A stretch of DNA of 64,000 bases from positions 264,258 to 328,257 of the forward strand of contig JASJFT010000029.1 in assembly GCA_030770425.1 (NCBI GenBank), written 5' to 3'. The stretch comes from Darksidea phi (taxonomy: Eukaryota > Ascomycota > Dothideomycetes > Pleosporales > Lentitheciaceae). Numbering within the stretch: the stretch's first letter is position 1; every line of letters starts with the position of its first letter. Both the position numbers and the translations under genes were made by a program. Below the pieces are notes generated by a model. It was not told where the DNA came from. It saw nothing but the letters and a program-made list of their open reading frames with translations, and did no database searches. Shown here piece after piece: positions 20,980 through 32,405 of this stretch.

Positions 20980-21983
20980 TGTAATGATCGTTTCGCGACG
21001 GATGTGATGAGAAGACTTTGTTGTAGAAACTGCGAGTTGTAGTTTACTGTTGCTTGCATAATATCCATCGCGACATCTTTATACCACAGATCTTTCATTT
21101 CAGCGGAAGTCGTCCGCTCCATTCCCTTATGATCACTATTCAATCTTCTCGACGCCGCCTTTCGTAGAGTGCCTGAATGCTTCAACACCACCCTCGCAAC
21201 CAATCATTGGCAGAGAGGCTACTGATACTTACTGATTCTGAGGGGTAGATCGGCTCGGAGACCATATTACAGCCGCTCCGAGCGGCGGTCGAACTTCCGA
21301 TGCTGACAGGCCGACACGGAACGCGCCGTTTCAGGACGGAATGTCGCCGAATGATGGCTGACTTCTTTCTCCAGACTCGTTACGTCTGTCTCTGACCAGC
21401 AAAATTTTTGGCGGAACACTTCGACCAATCATGCCCCGCCGTTCCATCTAACCGAATATGTTGTGGAACTCAACAGCAACATATATCTCTCGCATCATTC
21501 GCAGCTCTCCTTTCCTCCAGCATTGTCGCAAGTTATGGCCTGATTCAGTGCTCAGCTCCCCTGGCCCGGAACTGGCGGTCTGCAAGGAGCAGCCAATGGG
21601 GTCCTTGCGGCAGCGTTTCCATAAGCTTAAGAGTTGCACAGCGTGCGGAGATGGGGATGGAGAGCCGATAAGAAAAGCGCGTCGGTTGTGGAAGAAAACG
21701 CTCACTCTTTCTACTTCCTTTCCTTCTCTCTCTGTCTTCCCCCGAACTTTCTGTCGCAATTACACTATTTGAGAGTCCGGCATTTTTTGAAATATATAAG
21801 AGTGTGATCACGTGACTGGCACATTCACATACGTCCGAGCTTCGGCAACCGAAACAATCAGGATCCAACAATCCCGGATCAGACGAGCTCAACATAAAAA
21901 GCGGTGTCAACATAAATCCACAAGGTCATTTTCATCACATCCTTTTGAATTCCTTGGAACTCATCCATTTATAAACGATTGCA
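20980..21983. other. Intergenic region between divergent genes
   Basis: About 1 kb between the start of the HD-domain gene and the small gene at 21984; it must hold both promoters. A TATA-like TATATAAG is at about 21793-21800. Overlapping open frames on both strands at 21400-21900 show no protein signature. Confidence 0.4.
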
Positions 21984-22211
21984 ATGCCCGGTCCTCAAAC
22001 CCGCGCTCTCGAACTCATGGTCCTGCAAGCGCACCGCGCCAAAGGTGTCCGCTACCCCACCGCCGCCCAGAAAGATTGTTTCAAAACGTGGTACTCGTAT
22101 GCGCTCAAGCAGGGCGAGGTCTGTAAGACTGAACCGAAAGTTATCCAGGAACATGGGAGGCATTTGAAAGAGACAAGGGAGCAGGCACCGGGCGGGAGGA
22201 CGTATTTGTAG
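21984..22211 (+). CDS. Small conserved-looking hypothetical protein, 75 residues
   Basis: The frame starts at an ATG in good context (GATTGCAATGCC) and has the composition of a soluble, basic, helical protein (motifs such as RALELMVLQAHRAKGVRYPT). It has no signal peptide and no membrane segment. I do not recognise a family. A single exon suffices, but continuation through a GTTAGT-like donor just after the stop cannot be excluded. Confidence 0.45.
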   Translation: MPGPQTRALELMVLQAHRAKGVRYPTAAQKDCFKTWYSYALKQGEVCKTEPKVIQEHGRHLKETREQAPGGRTYL

Positions 22212-22585
22212 ATTTGAGGTTAGTACTTGAACGAAGATGAGAGATAGATCCTAATATTTGCAAACAGGGGTGATTATGGTAACAAGCAGATCACAGTGTA
22301 CGGGAAGGGATGAAGACTGATACCTGTTACCATCACGTGGGAATATTGTGTCTTCGGGTTAAAAGCTGAGCTTGGTGATGGAAAAGGGTCAGGCAGATAT
22401 CTTGCGAAAGCACTCAAGTATCCTTCCTTTCTTTCGGAGTCAATGATCTTCCATCTCAGTCTTTTCTATTGAGATCAAATTTGTAGCACATATTGCCGAC
22501 CCAAGAAATGCTCCGCCTTTCCCCTTTCTTACTTCAGACAATACCGTAGCCCAGCGCAAACTACCGAAACCACTCCTCCTTCACG
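22212..22585. other. Spacer before the MFS pseudogene
   Basis: About 370 bp between two plus-strand genes. It must hold the 3' flank of the 75-residue frame and the promoter of the MFS gene. No site recognised. Confidence 0.35.
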
Positions 22586-23946
22586 ATGCCTGAACATGAA
22601 ACCCTCCGCACACTCTTCGCCCTCCACCGCCACCCAAAGAATCCCCAACGCACCTTTGAAGTAATTCGTCGAGCCACAGCCACAGTTCCAACCCAATATG
22701 ATGCCGAGGACGAAATATAACCGCAGCCGTCAGCCACCATCGACGTCGAACAGCCATACGAGATCTCACTTCTCCCAAGGGACTCTAAGAAGCCTAAGCC
22801 CTTAGAGCGCCCGTACAATGACTACCCACCAACATTCATACCGCTCCGTCGATGGTGGCTACTTAGTGTGTTCCGCATCGCACTACTGATACTGAGTGCA
22901 TTCATCGGGCATTTCAAAGCACATATTTATGCAAGATCTTCGCATGGGAAAGGATCAATGAGTACACTTAGGCATGTACTGAGCAAAAATCCTATATGGT
23001 TATTGTGCCCCACTCGTTGCATGGTTTTCCGACCATACTACACCCCGATGCAGGGCATTGGCAATTGTTTGCATCATCTCAGGGGTTTGTGTGATCTCAC
23101 TGGCCTTTGCGCCAAACTCTGGTGTATTCCTCTTTTGTCGGATAATTGTTGGGATGGGGCATGCGGCAGCGGAGGCCTTTCCCGTATCGCTAATCTCCGA
23201 TTTCCTTCCTTGGCCGGAAGTCTTCGTTGGTGTGAGCGGGTTCTGCATCTCGAGATATCTAGGGTATGCGGTCAACGAGAGTTTGGTTGGTATCCTTGAG
23301 ACCGGGAAGTTGAAGGGCTGGAAACCTACTATAGGCGCTACAGGCATTGCTGGTACGGTGATTGCAATCTTCATTGCATTTGTGATCAGGGAACCAAAGC
23401 AGCAGAAGAGCTTGGCTGTAGGCTTAAATGAAGAAACGACTTCGAGGAACACTACTAGCAACAAATCCACCACGTGGACAAACATCAATACAACGATAAA
23501 ATATATAGTCCAACCCAAAAGCCTTTAGCTCCTTATCATCTCCACTACCCTCCTTACCACCGCCTCGACAACCATCCATGCCTACCTTCCCGTCTACGTT
23601 CATAATCGCCCTTATTCACCCTCGCTACAAAACCCTCGGATTCACCATATGCACTTTCATCCAATCAAGTATTTCCGCCGCAGCTATTGACTTGGTGCGG
23701 ATAGGGATGCATCACGGAATTCGCTTCCGCCAGGGCTTCAAGGAGAGTCTAAAAAGATATCTGGCTGCTATCGTCCTGGTGTGCTATGTGCTCACTGCGG
23801 TCTGTATATTTGCGGCAGCTAGGCTGATACGGATGGATATGGGAAGCGCTGATGAGTTGGGTGGGCGGAGGACGGGGTTTGCGATGGGGATAGTGGCGGT
23901 TGTGGTGTTGCTTGTGGCAGTATTTCCGTTTAGTGTGAAGTACTAG
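22586..23946 (+). pseudogene. MFS transporter, broken by nonsense codons and frame changes
   Basis: The frame opens at an ATG at 22586 and reads a charged cytoplasmic N-terminus, a TAA at 22718-22720 in frame, and then continues (TIDVEQPYEISLLPRDSKKP) into a first hydrophobic helix. From about 22990 coding moves to another frame with MFS motif A (APLVAWFSDHTTPRCRA) and several helices ending in a cytoplasmic loop at about 23500. A TAG at 23526-23528 interrupts KSL-LLIISTTLLTTAS. Near 23600 the frame changes again for the C-terminal helices to 23946. The arrangement suits a spinster-like or general MFS permease. With two in-frame stops and two frame changes it cannot make a full transporter unless unrecognised introns repair it. 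Confidence 0.7.
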
Positions 23947-24502
23947 TCGGGGGGCTTGAGTAGGCCATTATTGTACGACTGCGTGCCCTTTCCGACGAAC
24001 AAGCCCCAAGCATGGAATACCGCTCCGAAAGCTATTGTAGCCTAGTTTAATTGCCTTTAAGGATGAATAGCTGCCCGTAACAATGAATGAGCTTTTGCCC
24101 CCAGTCACCCAAGTCCGATTGCTTCTTCTCTAGGGTCCAATGTTCCCCACGCAGCATGATGAATAAGACCCCCAATCCTATAGTATATATCATCCTTTTC
24201 ACAAGCAGTACCCCGATTAGTTCATTCTTCTGTACCATTCTTCCATATTCTCATTTCCAACCCCTTGTCCAATGTCCTGTTTTCAACATATTTCCCCATC
24301 CCACACGAAGACGAGTTCGTTTATAGGCTCGCTCCTGTAGTTTGCAATAGTCGTAATGGGGCGATATACATGTCGCCAACTGGAATACTCCTTAGGCAGA
24401 AGGTCCATTTCTATCCACAGTTTTTCGTGGTAGGATCCCAGAGTCGAATTCGCGGATGTGAAGGGTTGAAAGGTATAGCCCTGTCTGAAAAACACACGGT
24501 GG
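23947..24502. other. Intergenic spacer
   Basis: Convergent region with no recognisable gene. Short frames on both strands lack any signature. Confidence 0.35.
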
Positions 24503-24769
24503 CTACTCGTGAATGGAAGCAGAGAAAACGAGGACCAACGCGTACCACTGGCACTTTTTAATCAGACAATCTTGCAAGCCGTGAAGCGCTAGGAAATCTA
24601 CGTCACTGGAAAGCAACAGCTCTTCGTGAGAGAGCAAAGTTTCAATGGCCGTTTGCGCTTCTTCAGCATGGGAAGGTCCGTCAATGGGTTCTAAGTCTTC
24701 GTAAAACTGAGACAGCACTAAGGGCTCTATAGGTACTATTCCAGCAGTGTACACACTAGAAGGAGGCAT
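24503..24769 (-). CDS. Possible small acidic hypothetical protein
   Basis: A frame of 88 codons from the ATG at 24769 with an acidic, helical composition (EEAQTAIETLLSHEELLL). It has no known domain, and no upstream or downstream exon was convincingly joined. It could be a first exon, since sequence beyond the stop reads through other frames, or chance. Confidence 0.3.
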   Translation of the reverse strand: MPPSSVYTAGIVPIEPLVLSQFYEDLEPIDGPSHAEEAQTAIETLLSHEELLLSSDVDFLALHGLQDCLIKKCQWYALVLVFSASIHE

Positions 24770-26522
24770 GGGAGATTCTTTCTAATTATTTAAGCCATCT
24801 TCACCTGAGTGTATGAGGGGAAAAGTGCGCGCTTGTACGACAAGCAATAGACTAACCAGCGCTGTTCCATAGTACGATGAGCCAGAGTGACTAGACCCAC
24901 AAACGAGAAAGCCTTGCCATTCAGCCGAAGGCCAATACGGGAATGGAAAACCATGCTGAATACCCGCCCTGCATCTCATCTTGCTGCATGGGTTTCAGAA
25001 CAGAGAAGCAGGAAAGGTTTACGGGCAAGACTGCAAATGTAAGATCCGGCCTCAGACTTATTGGTGACGGTGATAATTCCATATAGGGTCTTTAGAATGC
25101 CCGAGCCATGCGTGAAGTTTCTGTTGGTGCACATTTTGGCACATCGGAATACTCTACCGGTGAACTGCATGTCATGCGTGTCCATGTTCCGAAGCGTCCT
25201 AGCTGGTAATGTCGATCAGAGGACAGTCCGCGTCTGGCGATGGAGGTATCAAGCTTTGGGTATGGGCCACCAATGCAGCGATGCGTATCCTCAAGACAGA
25301 GGTCTTCGCATTGGCTGACCGCCGAGCACAGTAGTAGACCTAGTGTTTGGTGAAAACAAACATTCGCCGAGACATAATTATTCCAACCAGGCGAACATCT
25401 TTTTGAAAATATTTGTTTATTTGCTTGCTCACTGACCAGAATGTACATTATACACCTAGGGGTTACCTACCACTTTTGACAAGTTCAACCACGGCCGTAC
25501 CAAGAGGACGATCAGAGTACAGGGGGAAAATTCGGGCTCGATACGGCAAAATGTAGTTCGCCGACTTTCTACTCGGGGTGTTGGAAAAGGTTTCGTCCTA
25601 CGACTATTCTTATACCCTGTCAGTCCAGTCTGCACGTCTTTACTATAGTAACTCTATGCCCGGGGCTTTTAGACCCCTTTTTGGAGGGTTTCTATCGCCG
25701 CTTGTAGAGTTACTTGCACCCAAAGTGTCAAGTCCAACCCTTACAACCTCGCCAGCTTTTCTTGCCTAGTCCCCACGCCGCCTTATGCTATCTCGTTTCA
25801 TACTTCCTAGATTCTAAGATTCACAACAACTAAATGAGCCCAAAATGTACCCACATCCATCCTATTAATATATTACCGACACCTCGTCTGCCATACAGGC
25901 CTCACTAGGATATGGTTAGTAAGCCGTTGTGGTAACGTCATCCGAAATCCCAAACATTAAACACCACACAATCACAGCCACGTAGATGAGACTTGCTCAC
26001 GGAAGGATTATGTTCTGGCTACAGCCCTATTCCTGCTGCTGAAATAGCAGTCTATTTTCATTCCTTTCGTCAGCAGCCGAGACATGTTGAATGCAATAAG
26101 CTTTGTGGGGTTTCGTTGATCCAAAGTCTTAACTTACTCAAGCCGAGCCACGTCTTACGTCAGAACTTTGTCTCTCGTCCATCGCCTGCTTTGGGGCCAC
26201 GGCTAGCAATACCTTCGTGGTGCCGCATACCCAGCGTGGCCTAGTCTCAGACGTGCGGGGTCATTGGGCCGACTTGGACTATCTTGTTGTACACAAGAAC
26301 ATCTTGCTGATGTTATGTAAGATCGTTTTGTTTCATAGAAGAACATGTTGACGAATTCATGCGGTGAGGTGGGGAAGGGTATGGAGACGCCGTTGTACAA
26401 CGTCAGCGTGTTAATGGGTGTGGCAAAGCTACGCCATCTTGCTACGCCGGTTTGCATCCGTTCTCAGACCTTGGGGATAAGCACACTTTGAGATTAAGAA
26501 AACTAGACGATGTAGACAGACA
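24770..26522. other. Gene-poor region
   Basis: Only short, signature-free frames on either strand (the longest about 118 codons at 25092-25448 minus). I see no transposon motif, no tRNA and no repeat. Confidence 0.4.
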
Positions 26523-26530
26523 TATAAAAG
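26523..26530 (+). promoter_or_regulatory. TATA box of the secreted-protein gene
   Basis: TATAAAAG lies 171 bp before the ATG at 26694. It is followed by a long C/T-rich tract (about 26570-26690), which is typical of strongly expressed fungal genes upstream of the start codon. Confidence 0.5.
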
Positions 26531-26693
26531 GCCGGGCATCGCAGCGAAGGTGATCATCATCACTACGAACGATCATTCCAAGCTCTCTCAATCAAAAATT
26601 TCCTCCTATTCTCTCTCGCAATATCTCTTTTCACCATCTCCCGTCAGCACTCCTAGAGTCTTTATCCTTTTCTTTTTCTAGAGACAAACCACC

Positions 26694-27245
26694 ATGAAGG
26701 CTACTGCTATCATCACTCTCACCACTCTCCTTGCCGGTGCCCTTGCCGCTCCATCAACAGCCACCCTCCGCCACGCCAAGCGTCAATCTCCTCCATCTGC
26801 AGATCAAGTCACAACCGCCATCAAATCCTGGTTCAACGACGTCACAAACGTAAATACTTTCCTGAACTTGGCGCCCAGCCAAAACGCGTTCGACCTCCTG
26901 AACGCCGCGGAAGAGGCCCTCCTCAACGCCAACGATGAGCCCAATGAACTTACCATCCTCGCCGGTCTCGGCGACGCACTCGGCACTGCGGGCCAACAAG
27001 CCGTCGTAGCACTGCAGGAGATCTTTGGAAACGTGCCGAGCAGCTTGCAGAATATCATCGATGATCCGGGAAATGCGGCGCGCGTGGAGGTCCAGTTGCA
27101 GCAGATCAATGGAGCAAGGTGCTGCACTGTGCTGCCGAGCTTGGACACGCTCTGGCCGGCGGCCGCCGCCGCGGCGGGCGTGAGCAACCCGGAGCCGGTA
27201 GTCCCGAGGCCGAATGCGTGCACCGATGGCACTACCGTTTGTTGA
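26694..27245 (+). CDS. Small secreted protein, Kex2-processed, unknown function
   Basis: A single-exon frame of 183 residues. Residues 1-19 form a signal peptide (MKATAIITLTTLLAGALAA), followed by a short pro-segment ending in a Lys-Arg Kex2-type site (RHAKR at residues about 26-30). The mature part is about 153 residues, helical and Ala/Leu/Asn-rich, with four cysteines (adjacent Cys-Cys in ARCCTV, and two in the last eight residues). The C-terminal third has an alanine run. It has the size and Cys content of a secreted effector-like or cell-surface protein, but it resembles no family I can name. The promoter has a TATA box and a pyrimidine-rich leader, suggesting strong expression. Confidence 0.85.
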   Translation: MKATAIITLTTLLAGALAAPSTATLRHAKRQSPPSADQVTTAIKSWFNDVTNVNTFLNLAPSQNAFDLLNAAEEALLNANDEPNELTILAGLGDALGTAGQQAVVALQEIFGNVPSSLQNIIDDPGNAARVEVQLQQINGARCCTVLPSLDTLWPAAAAAAGVSNPEPVVPRPNACTDGTTVC

Positions 27246-29542
27246 GGTTTCTAAGGAGGGTTTGGGTGATTGGCAGTGCTCTTGAGCTGAGGTGAGCTAA
27301 AGTTCGGGACAGGGAAATGGGTCTTTAACTCCAGTCATTACATTGTGCGGTTTTTCTTCTTGATTCTTCATTTGTAAAGGCATCTTCGCTCATTCAACCT
27401 ACTGTTTATAAGTTAGCATGGTGTACATTCATTAATCTTTTCTTGAAAGAAAACTTGGCTACCTTTACGTTTGCACTTGTCCAGCTCGCTTCTCCCGAGA
27501 ATATCAGTAGATAACCGAAAATCCACGGTTATCCGCAGAATCCCTGTAAGAGGGTTTCGTGAGCTGGATTGCACCTCGATCTTTTCCCCAGTTACCGAGA
27601 GATTATCTCATAAATCAGACTCTCAGGGAGTTGCAGCCGAAATTACGCTAAGCCAATCCAAGCCAATAAAGCCTTGTAATTAGTTCCAACCAGTCAGCTA
27701 GATGAAAGATTTCGAGGGGAGCAATCTCCGCGAGAGTTTAAGGAAGTTTAGTTCATCTTTATCGAATGAGTAGTAGCTACCGAGTCGTTAAACTCGGGGA
27801 ATAACCTAAAAGAGTAATTGGTTTGGATTTTCATAGTGGGAGTCTCTTTTGAAGGTCCGTACGAAACATAGTAGAGGTGCTATACCCACACCTTACACAC
27901 GATTCCTAACATTGTATAAGTTCCATTGGGGAGAAATCTCTTCGATATCTTCACTGTTTCCGCAGAAGTAGTCGGTGCTGTCTGTTTCGTGCTTGTTTAT
28001 AAGGGTTTTGCGGATATCGAATGTGAGATATGTCGAACAGAGACTAAGGGTCTTAGCCTTGCTAGGAGTCTTGGAAGCCTGCCTGCTGTGAGCTCGACGT
28101 AGAAGGTCGATGCCCCTAGAAGTCTGGCTTGATGACCGAAGGTTGTGCCGAAAGATCCAGCGCATACACTCTTTATCTTACCTGTGTCTTGTCGAGCTAT
28201 ATTCTTGAGTTTGCTGAGAAAGTGAGGCTGCCGCCCAATGGACAAGGCTAAAATTGGGGTTGCATGTCTTCTCCGGCTATGCAGGGCTTCTTCATTGATT
28301 GGACTTTTCAAGAAGTAAGGCTGCTTTCTAGAGCGCTATCGTATAATAGCAGCCGTATATACAAGTCGCTCTAAAGAGTACTCGGTCAGGTCTGTTGTAA
28401 AGCCTAAAAATCTGGAGGCATTAACAAATAGTGACTAATTACATTATTACGTCGCATGAATAAATGGCTAAGAAGGAAGATCTAGCGATGGAGATTATTC
28501 AATGCACAGGTCTGAACGACAAAGTGTATGTGATATATGGAGGAAGAGTAGCATCAAGAGGTGCTAAGTGGAAGTGCTTAGTAAATGAACGCTAACCTAG
28601 AACGGTAGTTGCCTCCACGTGAACGAAAAGCTCTCGAAATGTGTCAATCCCTTCCAAGTGTTATTAGATACCAAATGCTATGTCTTTTGTCAAGTAAAGG
28701 AAGACGTGGCTGTAGTGTGATAGAGCATATGGACGCGCACCACGGATACATTGCCGACTCAGCGCGTGCACGGATCGTCTGTCTAAAAGAGGAAGTGGCT
28801 GTGCCGGTTCGCCCTCCATCCGAAGCAATGAAACACTTCAACACTCCTCCGACGCCTCAGCGGCACAGTCGAGAAGGCTTCAGCGGGAACACGTCTTCCG
28901 CGACTATTTTCTAGTGCCACAAGCTACTATGGCTACCATGCGTTTCGCCTCGGGTGGTCATGAGATGTGCATGTGCACGCATGCCTCGTCCTCTAGTGAA
29001 AAGTGCAGAAGCTTTCACTTGAGCTAACCACTCGACTGATCTGGCTTCCGACGCCTCTGCTACACTGCAGACATCTCTAACCATAGGCTATACACGTCCC
29101 TGACGTGGATCTCCTGGCTACAATCTCGAAACACTCGGCCCGTCAGCACACTGCCCTCGGATACGTGCCCTCAACAGGAAAAGCGCGTTTCTGCCATCTC
29201 CCAGAAAAGTTCAACTAAGCTTCTGGAGTTGAGATCAAGCTTTCAGGTCCTCGCGCTTACAAAACAGCCCGCGAATGAGAGCTGCCGGGCACCCTATTTT
29301 CAGAAGATTCCTTTTGTTTGGCCGCCCAACGTCTGACCTCAGCCTTCCAACTTCAGCACCACAATCTCGGCAGCGCGTTTTTCCGGCACACCTGTGGCCA
29401 CGGTGACCCATCTTTGGGTACTTTGATGAGGCGCGTGCTGTTGTCAGCAGCCTTCTCTTGAGCGGGTGGCCTAGCCGCTGGTTCAAAGGATGCGCAGCAT
29501 CCGTTTGCAGAGGACGCTACGAGCCGCAGATGCTGATGCGTG
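27246..29542. other. 2.3 kb gene-poor region
   Basis: No convincing gene. Frames of at most about 105 codons occur on both strands (27893-28311 minus; 28609-28914 plus), with no domain signature and low-quality composition. Nothing recognisable as mobile-element coding sequence. Confidence 0.4.
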
Positions 29543-29549
29543 TATATAA
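29543..29549 (+). promoter_or_regulatory. TATA-like box of the ferritin-like gene
   Basis: TATATAA is 98 bp before the ATG at 29647, with a C/T-rich leader between them. Confidence 0.45.
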
Positions 29550-29646
29550 CACAATCCCCTTGAGTTCCGAACATTAGTTTCATCATCCATCTCATCTTCC
29601 GCTTTCCTCACCTCTTTCTTAATCCTAATACCAGTTTACAAACAAA

Positions 29647-30738
29647 ATGCGTGCTTCAGTCATCTACACTGCTGCCCTTGCAGGCATTTCGTACGCACTC
29701 CCGACCAAGAGCAGGCGCACCGATTTCTCCGACTTCTCTCCAGATGGCAAATACTTCCCGCTCGAAAATGGGTTCCCCAATCCTAGCCAAGATCAGATCC
29801 TCGGCATCCAAAAGCAAGCCGCCGGCACCCTTCCCAACGGTCCACCACCCCCAATCCTCAGCGCAGAGGGTGTTATCAACCTCCAGCTCATTGCGCTGAA
29901 CGAGCTTTTCGAAGTCGCCTACTTCTCTGAGCTTCTGCACAATGTAACCAACAAGGTGCCGGGCTACGATCTCGGGTACGGACAAGAGTACGTCTTGGAT
30001 ACACTCAATGCGATTGTCGCACAGGAACAGCTACATGCTCTTAACGCGAACGGCGCGTTGAAGAACTTTAAGCAGCAGCCAATCGAGGCTTGCAAATACG
30101 CCTTCCCCGTCACCGACTTCCAATCCGCCATCGCGCTCGCTGGAACGTTCACCGACGTCGTCCTCGGTACGCTCCAAGACGTCAACCAGAAGTTCGCGCA
30201 GAGCAGCGATTTTGGCCTTGTACGCGCCGTTTCTTCTGTCATCGGCAATGAAGCAGAACAGGAAGGCTTTTTCCGTCTCGTCCAGAAGAAGCGCGCTTCC
30301 GCCCAGCCTTTCCTCACCACCTCTACACGCGACTTTGCCTTCACTGCTATTCAAGGCTTCATCGTTCCCGGCAGCTGCCCGAACATCGATACGATCCCGC
30401 TCAAGACGTTCAAGCCGCTCAATGTACTCAGCAAGGATATTAAGGCCGAAACGCAGAACATCCGGTTCAGCTTCGCGAAGGCTGATGCCGGTACCGAAGA
30501 CTGGGCTTCTTTGTCCCTTGTCTGGATCAACCAGCAGAACGTGCCAATTGTTAAGGCTCTTGCCAACCCGAAGGTTGAGGGCGATACTGTCACCTTTGAT
30601 GCCCCGTTCCCTTACGACGAGTTTCTCATGAACGGCCTCACCATCGCGGCCGTGACTTCCGGCCCTAAGGCCTTCGAGACCGCTGACGAGGTTGCGGCCG
30701 CTGCCATCTTTGGCCCTGGTCTCATCGAAATTGACTAA
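29647..30738 (+). CDS. Secreted ferritin-like protein of the LsdA (late sexual development) type
   Basis: A single exon of 363 residues with a signal peptide (residues 1-18, ending SYALPT) and a basic KSRR just after it that may be a processing site. Residues about 70-245 form a ferritin-like four-helix domain: helix LIALNELFEVAYFSELLHN, then VAQEQLHALNANGAL with the E-x2-H pattern, and VIGNEAEQEGFFRLV with the second E-x-E-x2-E-like acidic cluster. The C-terminal 110 residues are beta-rich. This is the layout of fungal proteins called late sexual development protein or stress-response protein Rds1. These are secreted and nutrient- or development-regulated; any metal or oxidase activity is undetermined. 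A TATA box and pyrimidine-rich leader precede it. Confidence 0.9.
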   Translation: MRASVIYTAALAGISYALPTKSRRTDFSDFSPDGKYFPLENGFPNPSQDQILGIQKQAAGTLPNGPPPPILSAEGVINLQLIALNELFEVAYFSELLHNVTNKVPGYDLGYGQEYVLDTLNAIVAQEQLHALNANGALKNFKQQPIEACKYAFPVTDFQSAIALAGTFTDVVLGTLQDVNQKFAQSSDFGLVRAVSSVIGNEAEQEGFFRLVQKKRASAQPFLTTSTRDFAFTAIQGFIVPGSCPNIDTIPLKTFKPLNVLSKDIKAETQNIRFSFAKADAGTEDWASLSLVWINQQNVPIVKALANPKVEGDTVTFDAPFPYDEFLMNGLTIAAVTSGPKAFETADEVAAAAIFGPGLIEID

Positions 30739-31268
30739 ATGTTGAAAAGGGGATTTTTCGCATAGCGACGGCGTTAATGGGTGGCTTGATTTATACCCTG
30801 TTGATGATTTTTCATTATAGAAGTCCTTGTATTGTTAATACCCTTTACGCGAGATAATAATATAGTGTCTTCAGCTTCATCAGCACGATACGTCACACTT
30901 TACTTGGAATGCCGTGCGATGTAATGCTGACACGCTACGCCCACGGAGTAACGCTTGCCTTGATCGAGATCATTTTACGAGCACTCTAGATGGCATCCCT
31001 CGCGCTCACTATTCGGTTGGCAAGCAACAATTCGCGAAAAGACGGACCATGCTGTATGCGCGCTTTTCACTTCGAGGAGATATCGATTGATTTCTGAAGC
31101 TAGCCCGGGTCATGGAGTAAATAGGTGGTAGGAAAACGACGTACCGCGCCGCGGCACTTTGCGGCACTTTTTATCGATAAGCGATACACTACTACGTCAT
31201 CATAACATATCTGCACAATCCACCCCATTAACTATCCTGCTAAACACAATTCATCTCATTATCCTTCT
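30739..31268. other. Intergenic spacer
   Basis: 530 bp between two plus-strand genes. A near-tandem GCGGCACTTTGCGGCACTTTT at 31152-31171 is a short direct repeat just upstream of the SDR gene and might be a regulatory element. No gene seen. Confidence 0.4.
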
Positions 31269-32229
31269 ATGAAAATGCCGGTCATACTGATCGTTGGTGC
31301 CACACGCGGCCTCGGAGCTAGCCTAGCAAAGTTGTACGCCTCAGATGCGAATAATCACGTATTGGCGACGGCGAGGACATCGAATCCTCCTGCTAATGGT
31401 ACATCCTACTGCGCCTTTGTACCCTCACCGGCCTAGTTCATCGAATATGATGTACTAACAGCTCCTTTTCGAAGCCAAAAACCTGACCTACATTCCTGGC
31501 ATCGACCTAGCATCGCCAGATGCCAGCAAGAACTTGCTCGAATACCTCCACACAAACTCAACTTCCCACATCGACATCGTGATTATAACAGCTGGTTACT
31601 TTGCAACCGAATCCCTTCAAGAACCGTCGTTCGAAGCCCAAGAGAAGATGTATCGTACCTGCGCCATCGGTCCAACCATATTGGTCGCCAATCTCGCAAA
31701 CGATTCCGAAACACTTCTCAGCTCCAGCTCAAAAGTCATCTTCGTTTCTTCAGAGAGCGGCAGTATCACGCTCAGACATGAGAGCGAGGGCGGCGGCAAC
31801 TACGGACACCATGCGAGCAAGGCCGCTCTAAATATGAGCGCGAAGCTATTGAGCCTAGATCTAAAGGAGAGAGGTGTTGCGGTTGCGGCGGTGCATCCAG
31901 GGTTTATGCGCACGGAGATGACAAAGAACGTCGGCTTCGACAAGTTCTGGGACGATGGTGGAGGTATGCTGTCTTGGCTAAATGAAAGAGAAAATACTAA
32001 TCGTATTTAGCTGTCACGCCTGACGTCGCTGCGAAATCGCTTGTTGAGTGGATATCATCATTCGATATCGAAAATACAGGCCAATATTGGGCGCCGCGAG
32101 GCGCAGTGTAAGTTATTTTAGGAAATCTCTGGGTTGTGTCGAGCTAATTCCTTTAGCGATATTGGGACTGCTGAGCCGGTACTTGGTGCAAAGGACGAGC
32201 TTCCAACTCCCCTCCAGCTGCCATGGTAG
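31269..32229 (+). CDS. Short-chain dehydrogenase/reductase (SDR)
   Basis: Four exons, 31269-31398, 31475-31963, 32011-32107 and 32157-32229, give 262 residues. Introns have GTACAT, GTATGC and GTAAGT donors and AG acceptors with CTAAC/CTAAT branch sites. The last intron is needed to reach the family's usual C-terminal ending (LPTPLQLPW). The cofactor-binding Gly motif is VGATRGLG (residues 9-16), and NAG appears as TAG at 82-84. In the active-site region the usual YxxxK reads H155-H-A-S-K159 (GNYGHHASKAALN), so His stands where the catalytic Tyr is expected. I recall this as common to a group of fungal C-factor-like SDRs rather than a private mutation. Substrate unknown; a cytosolic oxidoreductase is expected. 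Confidence 0.88.
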
Positions 32230-32405
32230 ACCACAGCCCTAACCCAGATGAGCGACGATGCCATGGAGTAAGATTTGTGGTTATTTCTTAGACCGACATG
32301 CTCAATTGATGCCAACAAATGCTAAACCGACGTTGCCGCCCAAGTTCGATAAATGGTGAATATCCCTATTTATAATATAAAATTTCCCAACTCCAACAAG
32401 GAGAC

